Made by a program: the position numbers and the translations under genes. A DNA stretch of 64,000 bases, taken from the NCBI GenBank assembly GCA_965653225.1, contig CBFGZI010000005.1, positions 1-64,000 on the forward strand, given 5' to 3'. The notes beneath the pieces are model-generated. The model saw only the letters and a program-made list of their open reading frames with translations. It did no database searches and was not told the origin of the DNA. Positions 42,033 through 50,045 of this stretch are shown here, piece by piece. Position 1 is the first letter of the stretch. Each line of letters opens with the position of its first letter. This DNA is from JALZDI01 sp965653225. Lineage in GTDB: Bacteria > Actinomycetota > Actinomycetes > Propionibacteriales > Nocardioidaceae.

Positions 42033-42232
42033 TCCTGAGCTCGACCAGCTCAGCTGGCTCTGGGCGTCGACATCGACCTACCCGACGGTGACCTCGATGG
42101 ATGGCCGTGTGCTTTCCGTGCCCGGACGATTACGCAGATTCTTTACCATCACGCTGACGAGAAAGCGCTACATTTCCGTTGGTCGACGGTCGGCCGGGGT
42201 GGGGACCTTGAGCGCGCTCGGGAGCGTGTGCC

Positions 42233-43189
42233 ATGCGGTGTGTTCCCATCCCCCACCGGAGCAGGATCCTGATACCGGTCGCCGCCGCACTGCTGGTGAT
42301 GCCCACCGCGGTCGCCGACACGGCGACCTCCACCGCGTCCGCGCCCACGGGAGTGAGGAACACCGCGCGCAGCGAGATCGCGCCGGCGGCCGCGCACGGC
42401 GTGCTGGCGTGGAGCCAGAACTCCCGGCGGGCGCCGAAGCACTACAACCTGTTCGTGAAGAAGCGCGGTCGCGCGGCCTTCAGGGTGAACCGACGCGGCA
42501 CCCAGGGAATCGCCGGCAACATCGACGGCTCCACTCTGACTTACTTCCAGTGGAGCCGGACCCGGCGCTCCGACATCAGGTTCCTGAACCTTCGCACCGG
42601 CCGGCGCCGCGCACCGGCCGGCGTGAACACCAGGCGCAACTTTGAGCAGACGCCGTCGAAGGACGGCAAATGGCTGCTGTTCAGCCGCACCCGCCCCGGC
42701 TCCGGCCCGACGAGACAGCGGATCATCCTGCGCAACCTGTCCAACGGGAGACAGCGGTTGCTGGCGACCGGCAACGGAGGCCGGCGATGGGCCCAGGCCG
42801 GGAAGGTCAGCGGCGGCTTCGCGACCTACGTCAAGTGCCGAAACCTGTCCTACTGCAACGTGTTCCGCTACAACATCGCCACGGGCAGGGCAAGACGGGT
42901 TCCCAACCCGCGACACAGGGCGCTGTACGCGACCTCGGTGACCGCCGACGGCACCGTTTACTACGCGATCGGCAGCAAGATCATCTGTCCGCGCGACGCC
43001 AGCCTGTGGAAGCTCACCCCGCGTGGCCGCAAGGTCAGGCTCGCCGCGCTCGGACCGCGGTTCGACACCGGCGACACCAGCGTGGTGACCAGGGCGAACG
43101 GCAGCGTCGACCTGTTCTTCGACGCCTACCGGGTGCGCACTGACTGCGCCGCCAGGAGCGTGGACATCTACAAGGTCCGCGTCCCTTGA
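42233..43189 (+). CDS. Secreted TolB-like beta-propeller protein
   Basis: A 318-residue exported protein. A signal peptide of about 28 residues (ILIPVAAALLVMPTAVA) is followed by repeats of about 45 residues with Trp or Phe at the blade positions and S..G..(L/T)T(Y/W)F or FLNLRTG patterns, as in TolB/WD40-like propellers (VKKRGRAAFRVNRRG, IRFLNLRTGRRRAP, ILRNLSNGRQRLL, VFRYNIATGRARRV). The surface carries many Arg residues. Role unknown; such propellers usually bind partners in the envelope. Start ATG is preceded only by GCGTGTGCC. Confidence 0.7.
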   Translation: MRCVPIPHRSRILIPVAAALLVMPTAVADTATSTASAPTGVRNTARSEIAPAAAHGVLAWSQNSRRAPKHYNLFVKKRGRAAFRVNRRGTQGIAGNIDGSTLTYFQWSRTRRSDIRFLNLRTGRRRAPAGVNTRRNFEQTPSKDGKWLLFSRTRPGSGPTRQRIILRNLSNGRQRLLATGNGGRRWAQAGKVSGGFATYVKCRNLSYCNVFRYNIATGRARRVPNPRHRALYATSVTADGTVYYAIGSKIICPRDASLWKLTPRGRKVRLAALGPRFDTGDTSVVTRANGSVDLFFDAYRVRTDCAARSVDIYKVRVP

Positions 43190-43333
43190 CCACCGCAACT
43201 TTTTGCCCGTCGAAGCCAAGACAGCCTGGTGAGACCGGCGCTACCGTTGTGGCTTCTGAGGCTCTTGTTCTTGACAGGTGGGCGCCCGAGGCTTTACGCC
43301 GCCGTGCGCCCACCTCGCTTGCGGGGAGGGTCG

Positions 43334-44524
43334 ATGGGCGTGGCGTGCCGGGCGAAATCTCGGGTAACGACCACTGCTGTCCTCGTTCTGGTCGTTTTGA
43401 CCGTTCCCGCCATGGCCGTGGGCGTCCCGGATTTCGAGATGCCGTTCCCGTGCAGCCAGCGCTGGGTCGGTTCGACGCGGCCGACGCACAGCCCGAGCCC
43501 GCGAGCGATCGACTTCAACCGACGGGGCGACCTCGGCGACCTCGTCCTGGCATCTGCGCCCGGCGTGGTGTCTCGGGTGGAGAACCTCGGCAACCGCAGC
43601 TACGGGCGGTTCATCCAGGTGGACCACGGCGGCGGCCAGACATCGCTGTACGCCCACCTCAGTGCGGCGTGGGTCCGGCCGGGTGAGCGGGTGGACCAGG
43701 GGGCGATCCTCGGCCTCGTGGGCGCGACCGGCAGCGCGACCGGCCCCCACCTCCACTTCGAGGAGCGCGTCGGGAGCGGTCTGCGACGTCCGGTGTTCCA
43801 CCAGCGCCTCTATCACTTCGGACCCGGACGGTCCGCCAGCTGCTCCGACGTGCCGGTGGCCGGTGACTGGGACGGCTCGGGGACAGACTCTCTCGGCGTG
43901 TTCCGGCGTACGGCACCGAGCCGCTTCCGGTTGCTCATGCCTGACGGGACCGCGAAGGTCATCCCGGCCGGACGCGCGTCCGACGTGGCGGTGATGGGCG
44001 ACTGGAACGGTGACGGGATCACCGACGTCGGGGTCTGGCGACCGGCGACGCAGACCTTCCTGCTGCATCAGGACCCCGCAACGGTCCAGCGCATTCGGTT
44101 CGGGCGGGTCGGTGATGTGCCGGTGGCCGGCGACTGGGACGGCGACCAGACCACCGACGTCGGAGTGTGGCGACCGGCGACGCACACGTTCCGCCTGCTG
44201 GTGAACGGCAGCGTGCAGCTCATCAGTATGGGAGTCGTCGGTTCCCAGCCGATCACCGGAGACTGGAACGGCGACGGGCTCGATGAGCTGGGGGTCTTCA
44301 ACGCCGGCACGGGCGTGTTCGTGCTCCGCAAGGCCGTACTCGGCGGTCCGGTGACCCTGGAGAAGGTGCCGTTCGGTGACCAGGGCAGCCTCCCCGTCGT
44401 CGGCGACTGGAACGGCGACGGCATCGACGACCTCGGCGCGTGGTCGCGCGCCACGGCCACGTTCGCGCTCCGGACCTCTACGGGCGTGGTGACCAGGAAG
44501 CGGTTCGGGCTGCCCCGGCGCTGA
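43334..44524 (+). CDS. Secreted M23 peptidase with C-terminal FG-GAP/VCBS-like repeats
   Basis: A 396-residue exported protein. Residues 1-29 are a signal peptide (TTAVLVLVVLTVPAMAVG). Residues 35-165 are an M23 (LytM) endopeptidase domain: THSPSPRAIDFN, then QVDHGGGQTSLYAHLS, GATGSATGPHLHFE. The HxxxD motif is spread (His to Asp nine residues), as in some actinobacterial M23 enzymes. Residues 180-396 contain five repeats with calcium-binding DxDxDG loops (GDWNGDGITDVGVWRP and similar). It should cleave peptide cross-bridges in cell walls. The ATG follows GGGGAGGGTCG; the upstream frame is without homology. Confidence 0.87.
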   Translation: MGVACRAKSRVTTTAVLVLVVLTVPAMAVGVPDFEMPFPCSQRWVGSTRPTHSPSPRAIDFNRRGDLGDLVLASAPGVVSRVENLGNRSYGRFIQVDHGGGQTSLYAHLSAAWVRPGERVDQGAILGLVGATGSATGPHLHFEERVGSGLRRPVFHQRLYHFGPGRSASCSDVPVAGDWDGSGTDSLGVFRRTAPSRFRLLMPDGTAKVIPAGRASDVAVMGDWNGDGITDVGVWRPATQTFLLHQDPATVQRIRFGRVGDVPVAGDWDGDQTTDVGVWRPATHTFRLLVNGSVQLISMGVVGSQPITGDWNGDGLDELGVFNAGTGVFVLRKAVLGGPVTLEKVPFGDQGSLPVVGDWNGDGIDDLGAWSRATATFALRTSTGVVTRKRFGLPRR

Positions 44525-44590
44525 GCTCGGAGGCACCCACCCCTGGTTCACGTCGGCTCGACGCGCGGGCCAGGTTGCCCCGTTGGAGCC

Positions 44591-44935
44591 TCAGCCCTGT
44601 CCGCCGAAGCCGATCTGGTTTCCGTCCGGATCGCGGTAGGTCACCTTGCGTACGCCGTTGGCGTACGTCTCACGCTCGACGGGCTCGAGACCGCGGCGGG
44701 TGATCTTCGCGACCCATGCCTCGAGGTCGTCGACGAAGATCGTGTGCTGGGCATGTCCTGCGTCCTCCGCCTGCTCCTCGATGTAGACGTAGCAGTGCTC
44801 GGCGAGCTCCCAGACGGCCTCGGTCGGGTGCGGCACGAACGAAGGCTTCGAGCCCAGCAGCTGCTCATACCACTGCAGGGCCGGGGCGAAGTCGCTGACG
44901 GAGATGCCGGCGAACAGGTCCAGCGTCACGACCAA
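44591..44935 (-). CDS. VOC/glyoxalase-family protein
   Basis: A 114-residue VOC protein: LDLFAGISVSDFAPALQWYEQLLG opens the first module, VWELAEHCYVYIEEQ ends it, and the second begins HTIFVDDLEAWVAKI and closes YRDPDGNQIGFGG with the conserved metal-side residue in DPDG. The substrate is unknown. The stop codon of the downstream LigD-domain gene lies 4 bases before this start on the same strand, so the two could be co-transcribed with LigD first. Confidence 0.9.
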   Translation of the reverse strand: MVVTLDLFAGISVSDFAPALQWYEQLLGSKPSFVPHPTEAVWELAEHCYVYIEEQAEDAGHAQHTIFVDDLEAWVAKITRRGLEPVERETYANGVRKVTYRDPDGNQIGFGGQG

Positions 44936-44938
44936 ACA

Positions 44939-45901
44939 CTAGCGGTTCTCGGCCGCGGAACGCTGGGCACGAGCCCGTCGCTTGCCCTCGTGCATCGCCT
45001 GTACCCGCGCCACCGGAATCTCGTGCCCTTCCTCGACCAGAACCGGCGCTACCGGCTGCGGCGCGGGCATCAGGTCGGCCCACGGGTCGGAGCCGGCGAG
45101 CAGCGCGGGCGCATTGCGTACGGTGAAGTCCGTCGGCGCGACCCGCTCGAGGTCGTCCCACGCGACCGGGAACGACACCGGCGTCCCAGGTCGCACGCGT
45201 GGGCTGTACGCCGCCACGACGGTCGCCCCGCCCGCGCGCGTGGAGTCCAGGAACACCTTGCCGCCGCGGTCCTCGCGGATGAACGCCGTCGTCGCCAGCA
45301 CCGGGTCCAGCCGCTCGGCCCGTGCCGCGAGAGCCCGGGTCGCCGCGGCCGCATCCTCGATCGCGGTGGCCGTGATCGGCACGAACACGTGCAGCCCCTT
45401 CGCGCCGCTGGTCTTGACCGCGCCTGCCATGCCGACCTCGTCGAGCGCCTCCCCCACCAGGCGAGCCGCCCGGACCGCCGTCGAGAACGGGCTGCCGGCC
45501 GGAGGGTCGATGTCGAGCACCAGGTGGGTCGGTCGGTCCCATGCATCCGCGTGCATCAGCGTGGGGTGGTACTCGACCGCACGCTGGTTGGCGAACCACA
45601 GCAGCGACCGGCGGTCCTCGCACAGCGCGTACGCCACCTCGCGCCGGGACGACTCCGCCCACAGCGTGACTCGCTCGAGCCACGGCGGGGCGTACTTGGG
45701 CAGGTTCTTCTGCATGAACGGTCGCTGACCACGCAGCACCCGGATGACCGACAACGGCCGCCCCCGCAGGCCGGGCAGGATCTGGTCGCGCACCGTGTCG
45801 AGATAGTCGACGAGGTCCCGCTTGGACGCCTGAGACCCGTCGAACAGCGGCTGGTCCAGGTTCGTCAGCCGAACTCCGTCACGTGCCTCTTCCCCGCCCA
45901 C
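44939..45901 (-). CDS. LigD-type DNA polymerase/primase domain protein
   Basis: A 320-residue stand-alone polymerase domain of the bacterial NHEJ LigD family. The AEP-primase motifs are plain: THLVLDIDPPAGSPF (catalytic Asp-x-Asp, residues about 140-150), VKTSGAKGLHVFVPI with the invariant Ser-Gly-xx-His, and the C-terminal third acidic residue in FPVAWDDL. It also has the N-terminal LDQPLF...KRDLVDYLDTV. In mycobacteria this domain fills in and adds nucleotides at double-strand breaks; here neither a ligase nor a Ku gene is nearby. GTG start at 45901 chosen from homology; the frame runs further upstream. Confidence 0.9.
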   Translation of the reverse strand: MGGEEARDGVRLTNLDQPLFDGSQASKRDLVDYLDTVRDQILPGLRGRPLSVIRVLRGQRPFMQKNLPKYAPPWLERVTLWAESSRREVAYALCEDRRSLLWFANQRAVEYHPTLMHADAWDRPTHLVLDIDPPAGSPFSTAVRAARLVGEALDEVGMAGAVKTSGAKGLHVFVPITATAIEDAAAATRALAARAERLDPVLATTAFIREDRGGKVFLDSTRAGGATVVAAYSPRVRPGTPVSFPVAWDDLERVAPTDFTVRNAPALLAGSDPWADLMPAPQPVAPVLVEEGHEIPVARVQAMHEGKRRARAQRSAAENR

Positions 45902-46164
45902 CAGATCACCATCGCACGTCCGGGCCGCATCCCGCGCGCACGCGCCACCCGATCCGCTCAGCCCACATGAGCCGTGCGCGAGCGCCACCTGTGGTCCTCG
46001 CAGGACACGCCGGGGTGTGGGCGTACTACGGCGGATAGACCGTTCAGGTGATCTTTGGTCCACAGGTCCGGGATCCGCCACATTCGCCTGACGTGCGGCG
46101 CACCGCTGACTACTGTCCGAGACCTGAGCCCGACCGGCTCACCGACCCGACAGGAACCTACGCC

Positions 46165-46611
46165 ATGAACGTCCTCGCACCCGCCGTCCTCCTCGACGCC
46201 CCGGCCCTACTCGGCCGCGGCCTCGACGCCGTGGACGTGGCTGTCGTGAACGCGCTGGGCGAGCGCTGCGGTACGGCCCCGGTCAGGCTGCGCGACCTTG
46301 CCGGTAACGCGTCGGCGGTGCTGTCGGTGTCGATCACCGCGGTCTGGGCGGACCAGAACTCCGAGGAGGCCGAGCAGGTGCTCCTGGGCACGCTCGCCCC
46401 GCGCCTGGTGGCCGACCTGGTGGCCGCCTGCGGCGAGGCGTGGCGAGCCGAGGCCGAGACAGTGGTGGACCTGGTGCTGGCGTCACGGCTGGAGGAGCTG
46501 GCGTCGCTGCCCATGGCGATGCGTGCCGGCTGCCTGCGTGTCGACTCCGACGCGATCGAGGACCTGCTGGCACCCGTGGTCCAGCACCCGCAGGCCGTCT
46601 GGCTGGTCTGA
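46165..46611 (+). CDS. Hypothetical protein
   Basis: A 148-residue protein. The sequence is alpha-helical, Ala/Leu-rich (LLDAPALLGRGLDAVDVAVVNALGE, EEAEQVLLGTLAPRLVADLVAACGEAW, and LEELASLPMAMRAGC). No family is recognised; the amphipathic pattern suggests a cytoplasmic helical bundle. Start at 46165 follows CAGGAACCTACGCC; the upstream frame is without homology. The preceding 263 bases, shared with the divergent LigD gene, show no clear promoter. Confidence 0.5.
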   Translation: MNVLAPAVLLDAPALLGRGLDAVDVAVVNALGERCGTAPVRLRDLAGNASAVLSVSITAVWADQNSEEAEQVLLGTLAPRLVADLVAACGEAWRAEAETVVDLVLASRLEELASLPMAMRAGCLRVDSDAIEDLLAPVVQHPQAVWLV

Positions 46612-46695
46612 GCCACCACCCTCGACCTCCCATCGGCGGCCGGTCGGCGGCGGCGGACGATGCCCGATGTCGGAGCCCGGTGCCAGGATCAGCCC

Positions 46696-47058
46696 GTGAG
46701 CGAACCACGGGTGCTCTCCTCCTCCCAGCTCGTCGACATCGCGGCCACGCTGCCCGAGGTGGTCCTCAGGGAGGGCCCCGACTGGACCAACATCACCTTC
46801 AAGGGCAGAGGCTTCGCCTGGGTCAACCATCCGGAGAACCGGGCGATGATCAAGGCCCGCCACGACGAGCGCGCCGCCCTGCTGGCCACCGCGCCCGTGA
46901 CCTACGCCGCCGGCTGGGCCACGAACTCCTCGGCGTGGGTCAGGGTCCGCCTCGAGCTTGCCGACCCCGACGAGGTCCGCGAGCTTCTCGAGGACGCCTG
47001 GCGGATGACCGCCACGAAGCGGGCGATCCGGGCGTTCGACGAGGTCCGCGAACGCTAG
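46696..47058 (+). CDS. MmcQ/YjbR-family protein
   Basis: A 120-residue YjbR/MmcQ-type DNA-binding-like protein. The double-wing helix pattern is clear: VLREGPDWTNITFKGRGFAWVNHPEN, then the WVRVRLELADPDEVRELLEDAWRMTA helix and the closing KRAIRAFDEV. Members are cytoplasmic and often near DNA-metabolism genes, but their function is unknown. The GTG at 46696 was chosen from homology. Confidence 0.88.
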   Translation: MSEPRVLSSSQLVDIAATLPEVVLREGPDWTNITFKGRGFAWVNHPENRAMIKARHDERAALLATAPVTYAAGWATNSSAWVRVRLELADPDEVRELLEDAWRMTATKRAIRAFDEVRER

Positions 47059-47116
47059 TCGGCGGCTGTTCGGCAAAAACCGCCCGCAGACGTGGCCGGT
47101 CGCAGACAATCACCCC

Positions 47117-47317
47117 ATGGAGCGCGTGCGCAGGGGAGTCGCATTCCTTCTGGTCGGGGTGGTGGCCTACGCGCTGGCCCTGTTGCTCGCCAACCCCTGG
47201 CGGGTGGACGGTCTCACCGACTCGATGGTGCCCGTCCTGGCCCTGTCGGGCGTCGTCACGGCCGTCGTCGGGTTCGTGTGGCTCGTACTCGGTCTGTGGC
47301 AGGGCGACCGGCGGTAG
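47117..47317 (+). CDS. Small two-helix membrane protein
   Basis: A 66-residue protein with two hydrophobic segments (GVAFLLVGVVAYALALLLA and LALSGVVTAVVGFVWLVLGLW) joined by a short Asp-containing loop. No recognised family. The ATG is preceded by CAATCACCCC, not a good ribosome binding site, so translation is uncertain. It is followed after 123 bases by the NlpC/P60 leader. Confidence 0.6.
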   Translation: MERVRRGVAFLLVGVVAYALALLLANPWRVDGLTDSMVPVLALSGVVTAVVGFVWLVLGLWQGDRR

Positions 47318-47439
47318 ACCGACCGCGAAGCGTCTCGGTGCGGACCACAAGAGCAGCGCATCTGCCGGTTTAGCCGATTCGTCCCGCGGATAGAAGTCTC
47401 TATGAGACGGACGCACTGATGCGCCCGCATACCGACAGG

Positions 47440-47575
47440 CGCCCCCGGCCGGACGCCGAAGCCTGACCTGGCCGGGAGAGCAGGCGCAACGCGACCGGGT
47501 AGGCCCGGACCGCCGGAGGTCGGGCGACGTGAGATGTCGCCGAGAGGGGGTCCGCGGAGCCGGAGGCGTCTGGAG
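47440..47575 (+). promoter_or_regulatory. Structured 5' leader, candidate ydaO-type (c-di-AMP) riboswitch
   Basis: This leader shares blocks in order with that of the paralogous gene at 24627: CCGGACGCCGAAGCCTG, CAGGCGCAACGCGA, CCGGGTAGGCCCGGA, and finally GGAGGCGTCTGGAGGT. GACGCC (47452-) and GGCGTC just before the ribosome binding site can form a closing stem. A small hairpin GTCTC-TAT-GAGAC lies just upstream (47396-47408). The downstream gene is a wall hydrolase, the classical target of c-di-AMP riboswitches in Actinobacteria. The ydaO identification itself is an inference. Confidence 0.6.
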
Positions 47576-47582
47576 GTAACCC

Positions 47583-48134
47583 ATGACGGGACGACGCGAC
47601 GCGCCCCGCCCCCGACGCCGCGGCCGCACTGTTCTCGCCGGTGCGGTCGGCGTGGTGGGTCTGAGCATTCTCGTGGTCCCTCTGAGCGACATGACGATCG
47701 CCGAGTCGCCTCCGGCCGCCCCGGACACCGCGTCCGGCCCGACGGCGACGTCGCATGCCACGGGCGATGTCGGCAGCACCTCCCGGGTCTCCGGTGTGCG
47801 GGTCGTGCATGCGGCCGCGGAGGAGCTCGGGCACCCGTACAAGTACGGCGCCGACGGTCCCCGGGCCTTCGACTGCTCCGGCCTGACCCAGCAGGTGTAC
47901 CAGCAGTTCGGCATCACGCTTCCGCACAACTCGGCGGCGCAGTACCGGGCAGTCGAGCACGTTGCCAAGTCCGACATGCGGCTCGGTGACCTGGTCTTCT
48001 ACTACGACGACGGCGGTATCTACCACGTGGGTATCTACGCCGGGAACAAGCAGGTCTGGGCGGCGGGCAGCCCGGGTGAGGTCGTGCGCAAGCACCACAT
48101 CTGGACCGACCGGTACGTCGTGGGACGGCCCTGA
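47583..48134 (+). CDS. Secreted NlpC/P60 peptidoglycan hydrolase
   Basis: A 183-residue exported cysteine peptidase. The N-terminus MTGRR with RTVLAGAVGVVGLSILVV is the signal segment. The NlpC/P60 domain has Cys98 in AFDCSGLTQQVYQQFG, TLPHNSAAQ, the His in IYHVGIYAG, and MRLGDLVFYYDDGG. Close paralogue of the gene at 24052 (same N-terminus MTGR, same domain, homologous leader). It should cut stem-peptide bonds during growth. ATG placed five bases after GGAGGT. Confidence 0.92.
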   Translation: MTGRRDAPRPRRRGRTVLAGAVGVVGLSILVVPLSDMTIAESPPAAPDTASGPTATSHATGDVGSTSRVSGVRVVHAAAEELGHPYKYGADGPRAFDCSGLTQQVYQQFGITLPHNSAAQYRAVEHVAKSDMRLGDLVFYYDDGGIYHVGIYAGNKQVWAAGSPGEVVRKHHIWTDRYVVGRP

Positions 48135-48157
48135 CTGCCTCCCGGCTCAGGGTTATG

Positions 48158-48175
48158 CATCAAACTGATTTGATG
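48158..48175. promoter_or_regulatory. ArsR-type operator
   Basis: CATCAAA-CTGA-TTTGATG is a perfect 7-bp inverted repeat that contains ATCAA-N6-TTGAT, the typical SmtB/ArsR-family operator. It ends 14 bases before the ATG of the ArsR-phosphatase fusion gene, where a bound repressor would cover the promoter and control its own gene and the coupled VOC gene. Confidence 0.75.
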
Positions 48176-48189
48176 TATTATCCGGGGCC

Positions 48190-48969
48190 ATGGCGCTCCC
48201 CTCCGCCACCACTCCCCCGTCGTTCGTCCGCCTGGTTGCTCACCCGCTGCGCTGGCGGCTGGTGACCGAGCTGGCCAACAGCGACCTGCGCGTACGCGAG
48301 CTGGTCACCCTGCTCGCCCAGCCGCAGAACCTGGTCTCCTACCACCTGCGACTGCTCCGCAGTGCGGGTCTGGTCAGCGCCACGCGCAGCAGCTTCGACG
48401 GCCGCGACAGCTACTACCACCTCGACCTGGACCGGTGCGCGCACGCCCTGGCCGGTACCGGCGCGGCGCTGCATCCGGCGCTGTGGATGCAGACGGCGAC
48501 GCGCACCCCGGACCTGGGCACGACCGAGGTCGCCGTCCTGTTCGCGTGCACGGGCAACAGCGCCCGCTCACCGATCGCCGAGGCGCTGCTGCGCCATCAC
48601 ACCGCGGGCGACGTGACGGTGACCAGCGCCGGCAGCCGCCCAAGGCCGCGCATCCATCCCAACGCCGTCCGGGTGCTGCGCGAGGAGTACGGCGTCGACA
48701 TCAGCGACCGGCACCCCCGCCATCTGGACGCCGTGGCCGGTCGCCGGTTCGACCACGTGGTCACCCTGTGCGACAAGGTCCGAGAGGTCTGCCCCGAGTT
48801 CGGCTCCCGCCCTCGGCTTGTGCACTGGAGCATTCCGGACCCGGCCGCGGCCGGCGACACCGACGAAGCCGGCTACCCCACCTTCCAGCGAATCGCGGCG
48901 GACATCGACGTCCGCGTCCGCCACCTGCTGCCCGTCCTCACTCCCACACCCCAGGAGGCCCAGCCGTGA
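48190..48969 (+). CDS. ArsR-type HTH fused to low-molecular-weight phosphatase
   Basis: A 259-residue fusion. Residues 10-80 are an ArsR winged helix-turn-helix (LVAHPLRWRLVTELANSDLRV, then NLVSYHLRLLRSAGLVSATRSSFDGRDSYYHL). Residues 113-255 are a low-molecular-weight protein-tyrosine-phosphatase/arsenate-reductase domain with the P-loop CTGNSARS: Cys120 and Arg126. The catalytic Asp is likely Asp in WSIPDPA. In the HTH the metal-binding Cys positions of classic ArsR proteins are absent, so it may sense something other than As(III). The C-terminal stop overlaps the next start (GTGA). It probably detoxifies arsenate or dephosphorylates proteins under self-control. Confidence 0.9.
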   Translation: MALPSATTPPSFVRLVAHPLRWRLVTELANSDLRVRELVTLLAQPQNLVSYHLRLLRSAGLVSATRSSFDGRDSYYHLDLDRCAHALAGTGAALHPALWMQTATRTPDLGTTEVAVLFACTGNSARSPIAEALLRHHTAGDVTVTSAGSRPRPRIHPNAVRVLREEYGVDISDRHPRHLDAVAGRRFDHVVTLCDKVREVCPEFGSRPRLVHWSIPDPAAAGDTDEAGYPTFQRIAADIDVRVRHLLPVLTPTPQEAQP

Positions 48970-49394
48970 GCACACCACAACAGCTCGCAAGCGTCCGCTA
49001 CCTCGTCGACGACGTCCAAGCGGCCATCGACTTCTATACCGGTCATCTCGGCTTCACCCTCGGCGTCAACGCGGTACCGGCCTTCGCCGAGGTCACGGCG
49101 GGGCCGCTGCGGCTGCTGCTGTCCGGACCCGCCAGCTCGGGTGCCCGCGCCACGCCCGAGGACGCCACCGCCAGCGGTCGTAACCGCATCCATCTGGTCG
49201 TCGACGACCTCGATGCCGAGATCGACCGGCTGCGCCGCGAGCACCTGCCGTTCCGCAGCGACGTGGTCGCTGGGCCGGGCGGACGCCAGATCCTGCTCGC
49301 CGACCCGGCCGGTAACCTCGTCGAGCTGTTCCAGCCGGCCGGCCGAGCGGCGCACACCACACCGGCGGCACCAGCGGCACCGAACACCGCCTGA
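48966..49394 (+). CDS. VOC/glyoxalase-family protein
   Basis: A 142-residue VOC protein that opens ASVRYLVDDVQAAIDFYTGHLGF, continues FAEVTAGPLRLLLSGP, and the second module begins RIHLVVDDLDAEIDRLR and closes LADPAGNLVELFQ. The last 20 residues are Ala/Pro-rich and disordered. It overlaps the ArsR-phosphatase gene by 4 bases (GTGA) and is therefore translationally coupled; ArsI-type organoarsenical lyases are VOC proteins in arsenic operons, but the Cys pair of ArsI is not visible, so this is not assigned. Confidence 0.88.
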   Translation: MSTPQQLASVRYLVDDVQAAIDFYTGHLGFTLGVNAVPAFAEVTAGPLRLLLSGPASSGARATPEDATASGRNRIHLVVDDLDAEIDRLRREHLPFRSDVVAGPGGRQILLADPAGNLVELFQPAGRAAHTTPAAPAAPNTA

Positions 49395-49643
49395 GCGGCG
49401 GCCGGCGGGCTGCGGAGGCGGGTCCACCGCCTTCAGGCGCCGCTGTCGTCTCGGTTCGCTACTCCCGCGTACCCAAAGTTCTCCTCCTGTCCGGCGGTTG
49501 CGCCCGGCTCGCGAGCGTCCCCCGCGTGGTCCGAGACAGGAGATCTTCCGGATTCCGCGCCGGAACGTGACTCTGCACATTGTCTACTGAGAAGGTATGC
49601 AAACACCACAAGCGCACCAAGCGGGACCTAGGAGGCGGGGCTG

Positions 49644-50039
49644 ATGATCCAGCCGTACCCAACCAGCCCGGACTGCTCGTGCACCGGCCTTGTCGATCAC
49701 GACCACTACCACCTCGACCAGATCGACGACTACATCGTCGTGACGGCGGGAGGTCAGATCGACGCCAACGCGGTGCCGCGCCTACTCCACGCCATCGACG
49801 TCGCGGCCGCGGTGGCCCGTCGGATCGTCATCGACCTCACCAGGGTGACCTTCCTCGACCGCGCCGGCCTGGACGCACTCAACGAGGCACTTGCATCCGT
49901 TCGAGAGTCGGACGAGTCCGTCTCGCTGGTCGGGCCCGCGGGTGTCGTACAGACGGCCATGAACGGCGCCTCTCCCGACGTGACGTTCTCGGTGCCCGAC
50001 CACGTCGACGACGCGGAGGTCGCCCTGACCCACCCCTGA
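49644..50039 (+). CDS. STAS-domain protein lacking the phospho-acceptor serine
   Basis: A 131-residue STAS protein: IDDYIVVTAGGQIDANAVPRLLHAID, IVIDLTRVTFLDRAGLDALNEAL. The usual DSSG phospho-acceptor motif reads DRAG (Asp72-Arg73-Ala74-Gly75), so phosphorylation by an HATPase anti-sigma factor should not occur. Such variants may act constitutively. No partner genes adjoin it. Upstream is a 249-base gap with no recognised feature. The ATG follows CTAGGAGGCGGGGCTG. Confidence 0.85.
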   Translation: MIQPYPTSPDCSCTGLVDHDHYHLDQIDDYIVVTAGGQIDANAVPRLLHAIDVAAAVARRIVIDLTRVTFLDRAGLDALNEALASVRESDESVSLVGPAGVVQTAMNGASPDVTFSVPDHVDDAEVALTHP

Positions 50040-50045
50040 GGGGTT

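Noticed and set aside
43241..44551. 436-codon minus-strand frame over the M23 gene
   Set aside because: Antisense shadow with His/Asp/Pro-rich composition; the plus frame has signal peptide and M23 motifs.
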